A stretch of 64,000 nt of DNA from Oribacterium parvum ACB1 (GCF_000238055.2 NZ_KE148312.1:258001-322000); one strand, 5' to 3'; positions 42,514 to 51,830 are shown, counted from the stretch's first letter. The notes: generated by a model from the letters alone, not told the origin. Program-made: numbers and translations.

Positions 42514-43743
42514 TTAAAAAGCCTTTCCATTTCTCATAAAGTCAACAAGGTTAATATGTTCAATACCATTACGTTGTTGCAGAATAGAGTCAGCAGTAAC
42601 TACATATTTTGGATAATTGTCTTTAATTGCTTCAAGCGGTCTGTACTCACGGTCTTCCGTTTCCTTTGATAATGCAATGGTATACGCAACCTGAATGTAG
42701 GAATATCGCATTTCATCATTTCTTAAGATGAAATCGCATTCCAGTTTTCCAACTCGTCCAACGCTAACAGAGTAGTCGTGAGATCTTGCGTATATATAGG
42801 TGATATTTTCGAGAACAGGACCGAAGTTAATTCTATTATCGGTATTCTGTGCAAAATAAAAAGCAGTGTCTGCCAGATAGTATTTTTTTTCTCCGCTTAA
42901 GGACTTTTTGGACTTCATATCAAACCTTGGGCATTCGCAAAGAATTTTCGAGTCCAACAAGGCTTTAATGTATCTTGCAATTGTGGCCTCACTGATAGCT
43001 GTTCCACTCTGCTCAATGGCTTTTTTCAAACTTTTTAGGCTGGTTGTTGCACCAAAATTATTGATAATATATTTTTGGACTGTTTCGAATGTATTCTTGT
43101 TACGGATTTTCAGCCTTCTTCTAATGTCTTTTTCAAAGATTTCATCGATAACGCTTTGAACATATCGCCTTTTTGCAGAAATACTATCCATTTGTATAGT
43201 TCTGGGAAATCCGCCTTCAAGGATGTAATTTTGTAATTCTTCTTGTCGGTCGGAAGCAATCGCTTTACCATAGAATTCTTTGATGCCTTCATACTCCTCG
43301 AAAGAAAGAGGAAACATTTCAAATTCAATGTATCTTCCGGTAAGCTTTGTCATTAACTCTCCACTTAGGAGATACGAGTTTGATCCTGTGATAAAGATTG
43401 ACCATTCATTTGTCCTACGTAAACTATTAAGAATTATTTCAAAGCCCTTAACATTTTGGATTTCATCAATAAAAAGGTATTTTGTTTCGGAGACCGGAGG
43501 GATTGATTCCAATAACGCTTCTAGCTGCTCCGCCTTTAGAATTTTGTGATAGGCTTTACTGTCTAGGTCAAAGAAATAGAGTCGGTCAGTTGGAATTCCG
43601 GATTCTTTTAATTCGCTGGCAATTGTCTCCATGATACAGGATTTACCACATCTTCGGACACCGGTAATTACTTTAATGATATCGGTTTCATGGTAAAAAT
43701 CACGAATCTTTTTAAGGTAGTTTTCACGAGGATACCAATTCAT
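42514..43743 (-). CDS. AAA_14/DUF4143 ATP-binding protein
   Basis: A 409-residue protein. The N-terminal ATPase has Walker A TGVRRCGKSC and Walker B YLFIDEIQN, with sensor FITGSNS. The C-terminal DUF4143 domain spans ~200-400 and is related to restriction-type nucleases (KLECDFIL, YIQVAYT). These proteins are widespread in anaerobes, often in many copies, with no settled role. The promoter has a large inverted repeat just upstream of the -35. RBS AAAAAAGGAAAG precedes the ATG. Confidence 0.87.
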   Translation of the reverse strand: MNWYPRENYLKKIRDFYHETDIIKVITGVRRCGKSCIMETIASELKESGIPTDRLYFFDLDSKAYHKILKAEQLEALLESIPPVSETKYLFIDEIQNVKGFEIILNSLRRTNEWSIFITGSNSYLLSGELMTKLTGRYIEFEMFPLSFEEYEGIKEFYGKAIASDRQEELQNYILEGGFPRTIQMDSISAKRRYVQSVIDEIFEKDIRRRLKIRNKNTFETVQKYIINNFGATTSLKSLKKAIEQSGTAISEATIARYIKALLDSKILCECPRFDMKSKKSLSGEKKYYLADTAFYFAQNTDNRINFGPVLENITYIYARSHDYSVSVGRVGKLECDFILRNDEMRYSYIQVAYTIALSKETEDREYRPLEAIKDNYPKYVVTADSILQQRNGIEHINLVDFMRNGKAF

Positions 43744-43775
43744 ATTGTCTTTCCTTTTTTAAGTTTGTTTAGCCT

Positions 43776-43804
43776 ATACTAACAAAATTGTCATAAAATA
43801 TCAA
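43776..43804 (-). promoter_or_regulatory. Promoter of the AAA_14/DUF4143 gene
   Basis: On the minus strand TTGATA (43804-43799) and TAGTAT (43781-43776) are 17 bp apart. Confidence 0.6.
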
Positions 43805-43853
43805 GTTTAACGTTGGCGATTTTGAAAAAAATGAAAAATCACCAACGTTAAAC
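43805..43853. repeat. 19-bp inverted repeat abutting the ATPase promoter
   Basis: GTTTAACGTTGG (43805-43816) pairs with CCAACGTTAAAC (43842-43853), and the inner GATTTT pairs with AAAATC, with one mismatch and an 11-base centre. It touches the -35 box. It could bind a regulator or be an element end. Confidence 0.65.
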
Positions 43854-43991
43854 ATCTAGTATCATAATAGTATGACTTTTCTACATCTGTATGTGTTATT
43901 ATTAAATGTATTATGAAAATGCTGAATATATGGTGCTCTCTGCACTGGTATATGTCATATCAGGTAGAGCAGATAGAAAGGAAAAAAATAT

Positions 43992-45488
43992 ATGACTACC
44001 GAAGAAAAATTAAAGAAGTATCAGGACTGGCTGTTCAAATGTTCTGCCTATCAAATGGCCTTAAATATCATTGGCATTGATAAGCAGACGGTGGCGCCGG
44101 AGGCAGGGGCAAGCTATAGAGACGCGCGTTCCGCCTTTTTAGCAGGAGAACTTTTCAGTCTGGAAACCGATCCGGAAATTGTGGCACTACTAAAGGATTT
44201 GCAGGAGGATCCTGAGGTGGACGCGGAAAATAAGCGGGCCATTCAGCTCTACTATAAGCAGGCTCTGGATACCCTTTGCATTCCTAAGGAGGAGTTTGTA
44301 GCTTTTAAAAAGCTTTGTGATGAGTCCTTTGATGCCTGGATTTTAGCAAAGTCCAAGGCGGATTATTCTCTCTTTGCCCCTTATCTGAAAAAGGTAATTG
44401 AGAGCCAGAAGAAGCTTTATGGCTATCGGAACAGCAACCTGTCCATTTACAATCAGATGCTGGATGACTTTGAGCCGGGGATGGACGAGGAAAAGTATGA
44501 TGCCTTCTTTGCCGCTTTAAAGGAAAGACTGGTGCCGTTCATTCAGAAGGTCACAAAGGTTAAGCAGCTTCGGGAGGATTTTCTTACGCAGAGCTTCCCT
44601 GTGGAAGAGCAAAAGAAGTTTATGGAAGGGCTTTTAGAGTACTTGCATTTTGATTCCTCCTGGGGTTATCAAAATGAGTCCGAGCATCCTTTTACTTCCT
44701 GGACCTGTGAAAATGACTGCCGTACCACTACGAAGTATCTCGAGAACAATGTGATTTCTGCCATTTTGTCTACAGTGCATGAGGTAGGGCATGCCTACTA
44801 TGAGCATAATATCAACCCGAAGTATGACGGAATGATTTTATCCGAGGGAGTGTCTTCCGGTATGCATGAGTCCCAGTCACGCCTTTGCGAAAATTATCTG
44901 GGAAGAACCATGGCCTTTTGGAAATATCATTATCCTAAGCTGCAAAAGTATTTTCCAAAGCAACTGGGAGAGGTGTCTTTAGAAGAGTTTTATCAGGCTG
45001 TTAACCGTTCCAAGCCTTCCTTTATCCGTACGGAAGCGGATGAATTGACCTATCCATTGCATGTCCTGATTCGTTATGAAATTGAGAAGGGCTTATTTAA
45101 CGGAAGCATTTCTACAGAGGGACTGGATAAGACCTGGAATGCAAAGTACAAGGAGTATTTGGGCGTGGATGTGCCAAATGATAAAGTGGGCATCTTACAG
45201 GATGTGCACTGGTCCGACGGAAGCTTCGGCTACTTTCCCACCTATGCTTTAGGAACAGCCTTTGCAGCACAATTCATGCAGGCTATGCGGAAGGACCTGG
45301 ATGTGGACAGCCTTTTGGAAGAAAATCATTTTGATGAAATCATGAACTGGCTGAAGGAGCATATCCATACCTACGGTTTCCGCTATGAGGCACCGGAGCT
45401 GATGAAAATGGTGACCGGGGAAGAGTTTAATGTAAAGTATTTCTTGGATTACATTGAGGAGAAGTACACGAAGCTGTATCAGTTGTAG
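43992..45488 (+). CDS. M32 family metallocarboxypeptidase (Taq type)
   Basis: A 498-residue zinc carboxypeptidase of normal family length. The metal site is HEVGH at 263-267 with the third ligand Glu in SSGMHESQSRLCEN. Other marks are GWYQ-like SWGYQNES and the C-terminal HWSDGSFGYFPTYALG. It removes C-terminal residues from peptides in the cytoplasm, complementing PepV. RBS AAAGGAAAAAAA precedes the ATG. It is a single gene. Confidence 0.93.
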   Translation: MTTEEKLKKYQDWLFKCSAYQMALNIIGIDKQTVAPEAGASYRDARSAFLAGELFSLETDPEIVALLKDLQEDPEVDAENKRAIQLYYKQALDTLCIPKEEFVAFKKLCDESFDAWILAKSKADYSLFAPYLKKVIESQKKLYGYRNSNLSIYNQMLDDFEPGMDEEKYDAFFAALKERLVPFIQKVTKVKQLREDFLTQSFPVEEQKKFMEGLLEYLHFDSSWGYQNESEHPFTSWTCENDCRTTTKYLENNVISAILSTVHEVGHAYYEHNINPKYDGMILSEGVSSGMHESQSRLCENYLGRTMAFWKYHYPKLQKYFPKQLGEVSLEEFYQAVNRSKPSFIRTEADELTYPLHVLIRYEIEKGLFNGSISTEGLDKTWNAKYKEYLGVDVPNDKVGILQDVHWSDGSFGYFPTYALGTAFAAQFMQAMRKDLDVDSLLEENHFDEIMNWLKEHIHTYGFRYEAPELMKMVTGEEFNVKYFLDYIEEKYTKLYQL

Positions 45489-45498
45489 GGGAGGAAAT

Positions 45499-45918
45499 TT
45501 AAAGTTCGGTGTTTTCTAAGATGATGTTCAACATCTGACGAGGGGTAACTACATAAACTTTTTCAGGAAAATGCTTTATATTACCAGTGACAAGCCAAGC
45601 TTCTTCCATTTTTCGTTGTTCCATTACCACCTCATAAAAAACTAAATCTTTCGGATCGGGAAGACTCACGGATAGCGGTTCCGCATCTATATAGAGACCA
45701 TACAGACGAAAAGTCTGTATAATATCATCAATCAAGTCTTTTGGAAGATGGAATTTGGGGCGAGATAATACATCCCGGTATTCTGACTCGATATTGTAAT
45801 TTAAAACGGGTGTAATGATACCGGAAAATACCATGTCGAGAATGTTGCCGGGAACGGATTGATGCTTGAGCATTGCAGATATGAGTACATTGGTATCAAT
45901 GACAGCAAAATATTTCAT
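45499..45918 (-). CDS. PIN-domain toxin of the TIGR00305-like group
   Basis: A 139-residue PIN protein: MKYFAVIDTNVLISAMLKH with the first Asp, NIESEYRDVLSRPKF, then LPDPKDLVFYEVVMEQR and TGNIKHFPE. This arrangement is that of the 'putative toxin-antitoxin toxin, PIN family'. It lies 6 bases after the RelB-type antitoxin gene. As a probable Mg2+-dependent ribonuclease it would act on tRNA or mRNA; the target is unknown. Confidence 0.85.
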   Translation of the reverse strand: MKYFAVIDTNVLISAMLKHQSVPGNILDMVFSGIITPVLNYNIESEYRDVLSRPKFHLPKDLIDDIIQTFRLYGLYIDAEPLSVSLPDPKDLVFYEVVMEQRKMEEAWLVTGNIKHFPEKVYVVTPRQMLNIILENTEL

Positions 45919-45924
45919 AAGATA

Positions 45925-46203
45925 CTATTTCCGTGCTTCTGCAATTTCTGCGTTGATTTCATCTAAGGACATATCGGAAATACCATATTCTTCCGCAATT
46001 TTGCTGGCTTTCTCCAAAGCATAAATTCCGGGGGAATACTTTTTGTCAAGGGTCATGCTAAACGGTATACCGTTTTCCTGATTTAACCTAGACATACACA
46101 TCCTAAGATAGGCAGGAAGAGAAAGTCCCAGTTTTTCTAAGATTTGTATGGATTTTAGCTTTTCTGTGTCTTCTGTTCTGAATTGAACCAGTGTACTTGC
46201 CAT
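45925..46203 (-). CDS. RelB/DinJ-type antitoxin
   Basis: A 92-residue ribbon-helix-helix protein (STLVQFRTEDTEKLKSIQIL, then LSLPAYLRMCMSRL) with an acidic C-terminal tail. ATG 46203 is chosen for GGAGGCG six bases upstream; the longer frame to 46239 has no site. It pairs with the PIN toxin downstream. A RelB-type antitoxin with a PIN toxin is a known but less usual pairing. Confidence 0.82.
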   Translation of the reverse strand: MASTLVQFRTEDTEKLKSIQILEKLGLSLPAYLRMCMSRLNQENGIPFSMTLDKKYSPGIYALEKASKIAEEYGISDMSLDEINAEIAEARK

Positions 46204-46354
46204 ATTTTCGCCTCCATTCGTAGAATTTATACTAAACATCTTCTTGTGGTATTAGTATAGCAGACAGAAACCGGAAAAACAATTATACGATTACTAATGA
46301 TTACAAATAATTACGATTTGATTTTTTAACGAAAGATGAGTAAAGGAGATTTTT

Positions 46355-46891
46355 GTGGCACGCTTTATTGTTTTTGATGTGGAGACACCGAACCGAAAGA
46401 ACAACCGTATGAGTGCCGTTGGCATTACCGTGGTGGAAGAAGGAAAAATCAGCAAGGAATTTTATTCCCTTGTGAATCCGGAAACGGACTTTGATTATTT
46501 CAATGTAAAGCTTACCGGAATCAGTAAGGCCAGTGTCAAGGATGCTCCCACCTTTCCGGAATTATGGCAGCAGATTGAACCGCTTTTTTCCGATGGAATG
46601 CTGGTAGCCCACAATGCTTCTTTTGATATGAATGTGTTGAAAAACTGTCTTTTGGATTATGGCATTGACTGGAAGCCCTATGCCCGCTATCTTTGCACGG
46701 TGAAAATGGGCAGAAGCCTCTTTCCCGACAGGAGCCATAAGTTAAATATGGTCTGCGAGCATTTCGGAATTTCTCTCAATCACCATCAGGCAGACAGCGA
46801 CAGTCATGCCTGTGCGGAGATTTTGCTTCGTTATCTGGAAGCCGGGGCAGAGGTAAAGGACTTTATACGGACTTGCTCGTTTAAGAAATAA
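46355..46891 (+). CDS. DEDDh 3'-5' exonuclease (DnaQ-like)
   Basis: A 178-residue exonuclease. ExoI is IVFDVETPN (Asp-x-Glu), ExoII is LVAHNASFDMNVL, and ExoIII is HHQADSDSHACAE with His and Asp. It resembles the proofreading epsilon subunit and stand-alone DnaQ-like nucleases that trim DNA or RNA ends. The start is GTG 46355 with AAAGGAG upstream. It is not near polymerase genes, so a repair or RNA role is possible. Confidence 0.9.
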   Translation: MARFIVFDVETPNRKNNRMSAVGITVVEEGKISKEFYSLVNPETDFDYFNVKLTGISKASVKDAPTFPELWQQIEPLFSDGMLVAHNASFDMNVLKNCLLDYGIDWKPYARYLCTVKMGRSLFPDRSHKLNMVCEHFGISLNHHQADSDSHACAEILLRYLEAGAEVKDFIRTCSFKK

Positions 46892-46974
46892 AGAATATTA
46901 GAAATTTTGCAGGGAAGATATTATGAAAGACATTATCATTAAAGAAGCTCTATCGGAGGAGGCAAGAATAGCGT

Positions 46975-47652
46975 ATGCATAGAGAAGATTTTACCTTGTG
47001 TAATCATAAACTAAGCTTATTTCAGGCGGAGAAAGCGGACTGTCCGCTGATTGTTTTTCACAGCTTTTCCGATGAGGGGGAGGCGGTGTATCAGGAGCTT
47101 CGGAAACAGAATGCAGCGGAGTGTAATTTTCTATCCATTGCCATTCATGACTGGCAGAGGGAGATGTCTCCCTGGCCGGCTGCGGCGCTCTCGAAAGACG
47201 GAGAGGATTTTTCCGGAGGCGCGGATGCATATTTGGAAAGCCTACTGTCCGCTATTTTACCTTGGGCTACGGAAAGAATTCACGGAAAGGCGAGTTTTAT
47301 AGGCATAGCCGGCTATTCTCTGGCGGGATTATTTGCCTTGTATGCCCTGTATAAGACGGATGTCTTTACCCGTGTGGCCAGCATGTCGGGCTCTCTGTGG
47401 TTTCCGGGAATCAAGGAATTTTGCAAAGAAAATGCGATGAAAATTCTGCCGGAAAAGCTTTATTTGTCTATTGGAGATAAAGAGTCTAAAACAAGACATC
47501 CCATTTTACAAACCATGCAGGAAAACACCGAAGACTTGCTAAAATATTTTAAATCTATGGGAATAGAGACGACTTATGAGGTAAATCCGGGCAATCATTT
47601 TCAAGATGTAAATCTCCGCTGTGCAAAAGGGATTTTGGAGCTTTTGCAATAA
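46975..47652 (+). CDS. Alpha/beta hydrolase, esterase-like
   Basis: A 225-residue alpha/beta hydrolase. The nucleophile elbow is GIAGYSLAGLFALYA, the acid lies in YLSIGDKESKT, and the His in NPGNHFQD. It resembles putative esterases of the enterochelin/siderophore-esterase type. Just upstream a 19-codon frame (46923-46982) overlaps the start and looks like a stub or leader. GGAGGAGGC lies about 10 bases before the ATG. The substrate is unknown. Confidence 0.82.
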   Translation: MHREDFTLCNHKLSLFQAEKADCPLIVFHSFSDEGEAVYQELRKQNAAECNFLSIAIHDWQREMSPWPAAALSKDGEDFSGGADAYLESLLSAILPWATERIHGKASFIGIAGYSLAGLFALYALYKTDVFTRVASMSGSLWFPGIKEFCKENAMKILPEKLYLSIGDKESKTRHPILQTMQENTEDLLKYFKSMGIETTYEVNPGNHFQDVNLRCAKGILELLQ

Positions 47653-47799
47653 ATATGGATGCAAGGGATTATGGGAAGTCCGGTTGCTTTATCACGCGAA
47701 ATAAACCGAGTATTTTGAGCGAGAGATGCATCTTGTCCGGTAGGGTAAAGGCGGTAAAAGCAGGAGTATAAATAGAAAAGTAGGAGGAGCAGAGGAAAA

Positions 47800-48432
47800 A
47801 TGTTAAATAGTAAAGGTTTTGATTTATGGGCGGATGATTATGACAAATCAGTCGGGCTCTCGGAAGAAGAGAATCGTTATCCCTTTGCTGGGTACAAAAA
47901 GATTCTGGGGGATATTTATAAAATCATAATGGAAAAGTCGGATGCAGTAGTTTTGGACCTTGGATTCGGAACAGGCACATTAACCACAAAGCTATATAAA
48001 AACGGATGCACTATTTACGGACAGGATTTTTCCTCAAGAATGATAGAGCTCGCGTATGAAAAGATGCCGGGTGCACATCTCTATCAGGGAGATTTTTCAA
48101 AGGGCTTAGCGGAAAAACTGAAGCAAGAGTCCTTTGATTTTATTATTGCGACGTATTCTATTCATCACTTAGCGGATGCACAAAAGGTTGTTTTGCTAAA
48201 AGATTTGCTTGCACATCTTAAAGATGGCGGAAAGATTCTAATTGGAGATGTCGCTTTTTCAAATCGCAAGGCATTGGATCAATGCAAAAAAGAATATGCG
48301 GATGAGTGGGATAATGATGAAATCTATTGCGTTGCGGATGAACTAAGAACAGAATTTCCGAATCTGATTTTTGAGAAGAGGACATTCTGCTCCGGCATAC
48401 TGATATTAGCAGGAGAAAATTTTGTCTTATAA
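47800..48432 (+). CDS. Class I SAM-dependent methyltransferase
   Basis: A 210-residue methyltransferase. Motif I is VVLDLGFGTGTLTTKLY, the adenosyl acidic region is CTIYGQDFSSRMIE, and motif IV is FDFIIATYSIHHLAD. The C-terminus holds KILIGDVAFSNR. It is of the Methyltransf_25 type that acts on small molecules. RBS GTAGGAGGAG precedes the ATG. A neighbour with the same domain lies at 58660. The substrate is not predictable. Confidence 0.87.
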   Translation: MLNSKGFDLWADDYDKSVGLSEEENRYPFAGYKKILGDIYKIIMEKSDAVVLDLGFGTGTLTTKLYKNGCTIYGQDFSSRMIELAYEKMPGAHLYQGDFSKGLAEKLKQESFDFIIATYSIHHLADAQKVVLLKDLLAHLKDGGKILIGDVAFSNRKALDQCKKEYADEWDNDEIYCVADELRTEFPNLIFEKRTFCSGILILAGENFVL

Positions 48433-48461
48433 GAAACCATTGGCCTTGAGGTAAAGTAGAA

Positions 48462-48857
48462 ATGTCTGTAACAAGTTTTATACATGTAAACAAAGCGGAA
48501 AATGATGATTTTGATTTAGGAAAATTTAGTAGGGAAATAGAAAAGAAGTACCCGGGGACAGGAATAGAGCTGAGTAGGACTGCGTCATTTTCCTATGATG
48601 TTTGTTGGGAAAATTACTCGGAGTCCTATCAGTTTACCTTACGAATGGACAGAAAAAGATCCACCTTTGCCATAGAGTATTTTAATTCCGAAAATAGAAT
48701 GAGGGATTATGCAAGCTTTATTGTATGGCTAAGCCTGTTTTTTGATCAAGAACAGGAATTAATCTTATGTGATGAAAATAATGAGGACACACTGATGCTT
48801 TCTGCGAATACCTCCGTGGAAGATATTGAGGAGTGGTTAGGAAAATTAGGGATATAA
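48462..48857 (+). CDS. Uncharacterised 131-residue protein
   Basis: An acidic alpha/beta protein (DVCWENYSESYQFTLRMD, SFIVWLSLFFDQEQELIL). A decayed copy of the segment encoding the second motif lies at 63763-63824. No family was recognised. The size and fold resemble immunity or nuclear-transport-factor-like proteins, but I cannot assign one. It lies 29 bases after the methyltransferase gene. Confidence 0.5.
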   Translation: MSVTSFIHVNKAENDDFDLGKFSREIEKKYPGTGIELSRTASFSYDVCWENYSESYQFTLRMDRKRSTFAIEYFNSENRMRDYASFIVWLSLFFDQEQELILCDENNEDTLMLSANTSVEDIEEWLGKLGI

Positions 48858-48872
48858 GTATGGGAGACAGAG

Positions 48873-49262
48873 ATGGATTTTAATAAGATGATTCCGGAAT
48901 TATCGGTTTTTGATATTAATAAAACAAAAAAATTCTATAGCAGATTAGGATTCAAAATAGAATACGAACGCAATGATGAAAGGTTTGTTTTCATGTCTTT
49001 TCAAGGTAGTCAGTTTATGTTTGAACAAATTCATGATGATGGGTGGAACACAGGCGAATTAAGTTATCCCTTGGGAAGAGGTATAAATTTTTCAATAGCA
49101 GTCGAAGATGTTGAAGGAATTTATAAATTAGTGAAAACTCTAAATTTTGAAATATATAGAGAACTAACAAGAAATCAATATCAAGTTAATGGTGCAGAAG
49201 AAACACAAATTGAGTTCTTAATACAAGATCCCAATGGATATTTATTAAGATTTACAAATTGA
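48873..49262 (+). CDS. VOC (glyoxalase/bleomycin resistance) family protein
   Basis: A 129-residue protein with two beta-alpha-beta units: PELSVFDINKTKKFYSRLGF and the C-terminal EFLIQDPNGYLLRFTN. This matches the bleomycin-resistance-like VOC group, which binds and sequesters drugs or handles small metabolites. A/T content is higher than in its neighbours. It starts 13 bases after the preceding gene. RBS GGGAGACAGAG precedes the ATG. The ligand is unknown. Confidence 0.87.
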   Translation: MDFNKMIPELSVFDINKTKKFYSRLGFKIEYERNDERFVFMSFQGSQFMFEQIHDDGWNTGELSYPLGRGINFSIAVEDVEGIYKLVKTLNFEIYRELTRNQYQVNGAEETQIEFLIQDPNGYLLRFTN

Positions 49263-49391
49263 TAAATGCCAATATGTTGAATTTAGCAAGGTATTATGAG
49301 ATGAGACCTATAAAACTTGTACAGATATTGTAGGGTAGGAAAATAAGTCTTCCTCTATACTAAAATAAACCGAAAGAAAGGAGGGATTGAA

Positions 49392-50234
49392 ATGAATATT
49401 ATCAAGTCATTTAACAATACGATTGATTATCTTGAAACAGTTCTTGATGATGAGATTGACGAAAAGAAAGTAACTCAGCTATCCGGATACTCTTATTCTA
49501 TGTTCAGCCGATTGTTCTCTATTCTAACCGAAACAACGCTATCAGAATATTTAAGAAGCCGAAAATTGACGGAAGCTGCCGTTATATTAAGGGATACGGA
49601 CGAAAAGATTATTGATGTTGCCTTAAAATTCGGATATGAGTCATCGGATTCATTTGGAACTGCATTTAAGAATTTTCATGGATTTACTCCTTCTGAGGTA
49701 AGAAACGGGAAACCGTTCAAATTAGTATCACGGGTGCAGTTAGCACTAAGTGTAAGAGGAGGAAGAAGCATGAATATTACAATTCAAAAGAAAAAAGCCT
49801 TTACGGTTGCAGGGATAAATAAACAAAGCATCAATTCATCATTATGTCCGAGTGTCTGGGATACGCTGTATGAAAAATATAGCCACGATGAACTTGCAAG
49901 TTTGGGAAGCGGTCAAAGAGTGGGAATTTGCCATGATGTGGAAAACCCAAGCACAATAAACTATATGGCAGGCTATATTGTTACAGGTGCAGACAAAGCA
50001 AGAAGTATGGGATTAGATGTTTTGGAAGTGGAAGAAGCAGAGTATGCAGTTGTGGAGTTAATAGGAAGTGTTCCGGATTGCATTCATAATGGATGGAAAT
50101 ATGCGATGGAAGTCTTTTTCCCTGAGCATGGCTATGTTCATTCAGGAAAACCTGACTTTGAATATTATTATGAAGGTGATATGCACAGCAATGATTATAA
50201 AATGGAGCTGTGGATTCCGATAACTAAAGCTTAA
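49392..50234 (+). CDS. AraC family regulator with GyrI-like effector domain
   Basis: A 280-residue regulator. The N-terminal ~110 residues hold two helix-turn-helix units (LSGYSYSMFSRLFSIL; IIDVALKFGYESSDSFGTAF followed by HGFTPSEVR). Residues ~125-280 form a GyrI-like ligand-binding domain (ITIQKKKAFTVAGI, AEYAVVELIGSVPD, FEYYYEGDM). It resembles the Rob/TipA-type multidrug regulators that respond to organic cations. RBS AAAGGAGGG precedes the ATG. The target may be the small enzyme genes nearby, but no operator was identified. Confidence 0.9.
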   Translation: MNIIKSFNNTIDYLETVLDDEIDEKKVTQLSGYSYSMFSRLFSILTETTLSEYLRSRKLTEAAVILRDTDEKIIDVALKFGYESSDSFGTAFKNFHGFTPSEVRNGKPFKLVSRVQLALSVRGGRSMNITIQKKKAFTVAGINKQSINSSLCPSVWDTLYEKYSHDELASLGSGQRVGICHDVENPSTINYMAGYIVTGADKARSMGLDVLEVEEAEYAVVELIGSVPDCIHNGWKYAMEVFFPEHGYVHSGKPDFEYYYEGDMHSNDYKMELWIPITKA

Positions 50235-50295
50235 AAAACAGGTTTGTAAAATAAAAGAGATTCCATTTCAAGAGGATTGGGGAGATAGAAGAAGT

Positions 50296-50832
50296 ATGCT
50301 GAACATCAGCCAACTGTCTACAAAGTATAGAATTAAAAAAATGGAGGAAGAGGATATCTCCAGGATTTTGAATCTGGAGAATGGCAATCCCCAATACTTT
50401 GCGTATTGCCCACCAAAGCCATGTAGGGAAACGGTGCTGAATGATTTAAAAGCCTTACCGGAGGGGAAAAGCCTTGAGGATAAATTCTATATCGGCTTTT
50501 TTGAAAATGACAGCTTAATTGCCATTATGGACTTTATTCTCTCCTTTCCTGAAGAAGATACGATTTTCATCGGTTTGTTTATGATGGACAGTAAAGAGTC
50601 CGGAAAAGGGAAAGGGAGCGCTATTATTATAGAGGCTTTCACTGCATGGAAAAGAGCAGGCTATAAAAAAGTAAGGTTGGCCTATATGAAAGGAAATATG
50701 CAAAGCAGGAACTTTTGGAGAAAATGCGGTTTTACGGATACGGGTGTAGAAAAAGAAAATGAGCAGGGCGTAGCAGTCATTATGGAAAAAATGTGTGATG
50801 GGATAAACCTGGATTTAGTAAACTATTCATGA
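50296..50832 (+). CDS. GNAT family N-acetyltransferase
   Basis: A 178-residue acetyltransferase with the acetyl-CoA loop MDSKESGKGKGSAII and the C-terminal SRNFWRKCGFTDTGVE strand. The frame stays open upstream of the ATG and reads KIKEIPFQEDWGDRRS, nearly the same as the start of the gene at 63104 (KIKDFIFQDDWGDRRS). The acetyltransferase therefore appears to sit behind a copied 5' end of that gene. The GGGGAG in the copied piece may serve as its RBS. The substrate is unknown. Confidence 0.82.
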   Translation: MLNISQLSTKYRIKKMEEEDISRILNLENGNPQYFAYCPPKPCRETVLNDLKALPEGKSLEDKFYIGFFENDSLIAIMDFILSFPEEDTIFIGLFMMDSKESGKGKGSAIIIEAFTAWKRAGYKKVRLAYMKGNMQSRNFWRKCGFTDTGVEKENEQGVAVIMEKMCDGINLDLVNYS

Positions 50833-50919
50833 TTACATAAGAAGAGCAAGAAAAATGATTTTCAAGTATAGCTGAGGCTGAATTGATCCTTTAGAAGTAA
50901 AAGAATGGAGGGAATTCAA

Positions 50920-51243
50920 ATGGGATTTAGGATATTCATGCTAATCATGGTTTTACTTATTCCGTTCACTATGCTTTTCTTTGGCTGGCTACTTTTCAGG
51001 GGAACCCCGAAAGAAATCAATTATGTATATGGATACCGAACAAAAAGGTCAATGAGGAATGGAGAAACATGGAAGTTTGCTAATCAATATTTTGGAAAAC
51101 TATGGTATCTTTGTGGACTGCTTTCAGTGCCTCTTTCTGTGATGGCTATTGCCCTTGTACTTGTAAAACAAAAAGGAGTTGGCTACAGATATTTTGAATA
51201 CGATGATCCGAAGTATAAAGAGTTTTATAACACAAGAAAGTAA
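50920..51243 (+). CDS. SdpI/YhfL-like small membrane protein
   Basis: A 107-residue protein with two membrane segments and the cytoplasmic motif YVYGYRTKRSMRNGETWKFA, as in the SdpI-type immunity/sensor family (YGYRTxxSMKNxETW). SdpI protects Bacillus from the SdpC toxin; other members are uncharacterised. ATG 50920 is chosen for GGAGGG seven bases upstream. The third and fourth helices of full-length SdpI are missing, as in short family members. Confidence 0.75.
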   Translation: MGFRIFMLIMVLLIPFTMLFFGWLLFRGTPKEINYVYGYRTKRSMRNGETWKFANQYFGKLWYLCGLLSVPLSVMAIALVLVKQKGVGYRYFEYDDPKYKEFYNTRK

Positions 51244-51336
51244 ATGTAAGAGTTGTTCTATATTTTATTCGTAAGGACTAGCAAAATATCAAAAAGAATA
51301 GAATAAGTAAGGTATCGAAAAAGGAGGTCTCCTTAA

Positions 51337-51753
51337 ATGGATATAAAAGCGGAATTTTTAAGAATTATGGCTGAACAAACGGAAATAGCCTTGGCAACAT
51401 CTGTAAATAATGTTCCCAATGTAAGAATAGTAAATTTTTATTTTGAGCCGGCTGAAAATATACTTTACTTTTCGTCTTTCAAAGGAAACGACAAAGTGAA
51501 AGAAATAAATGAAAATCCAAACGTGGCATTTACCACCATTCCTCACGGAGGAAATGAGCATGTCAAAGCTAAGGGGATAGTGCAAAAAAGTTCCAAGACG
51601 ATTTTTGATCTTGCCGAGCAATTTATTGCTAAAATTCAGGGCTACAAAGACACGATAGAATATGCAGGAGAATCGTTGATTTTATTTGAGATCAGATTTG
51701 ATACGGCTGTAGTTACCAAGGATTTACACAGCATTAAAACGTTAAAGCTATAA
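51337..51753 (+). CDS. Pyridoxamine 5'-phosphate oxidase-like flavoprotein
   Basis: A 138-residue split-barrel flavoprotein: IALATSVNNVPNVRIVNFYF, YFSSFKGNDKVKEI and NVAFTTIP are typical of the PNPOx-like family. Members bind FMN or F420 or haem, and many have no role in vitamin B6 synthesis. RBS AAAGGAGG precedes the ATG. The gene is single. The substrate is unknown. Confidence 0.85.
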   Translation: MDIKAEFLRIMAEQTEIALATSVNNVPNVRIVNFYFEPAENILYFSSFKGNDKVKEINENPNVAFTTIPHGGNEHVKAKGIVQKSSKTIFDLAEQFIAKIQGYKDTIEYAGESLILFEIRFDTAVVTKDLHSIKTLKL

Positions 51754-51773
51754 ATTGCAATCGAATATATTGA

Positions 51774-51830
51774 AAGCTAAAGGAAATATATCGAAAGCCA
51801 AAGGAAATGTACTGATTATGATTTGCTGAC
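51774..51830 (+). repeat. Degenerate tandem units after the flavoprotein gene
   Basis: ATATTGAAAGCTAAAGGAAAT is followed by a copy ATATCGAAAGCCAAAGGAAAT. The rest of the gap to 51983 holds a 7-codon ATG frame (near 51921) and no gene. Confidence 0.5.
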
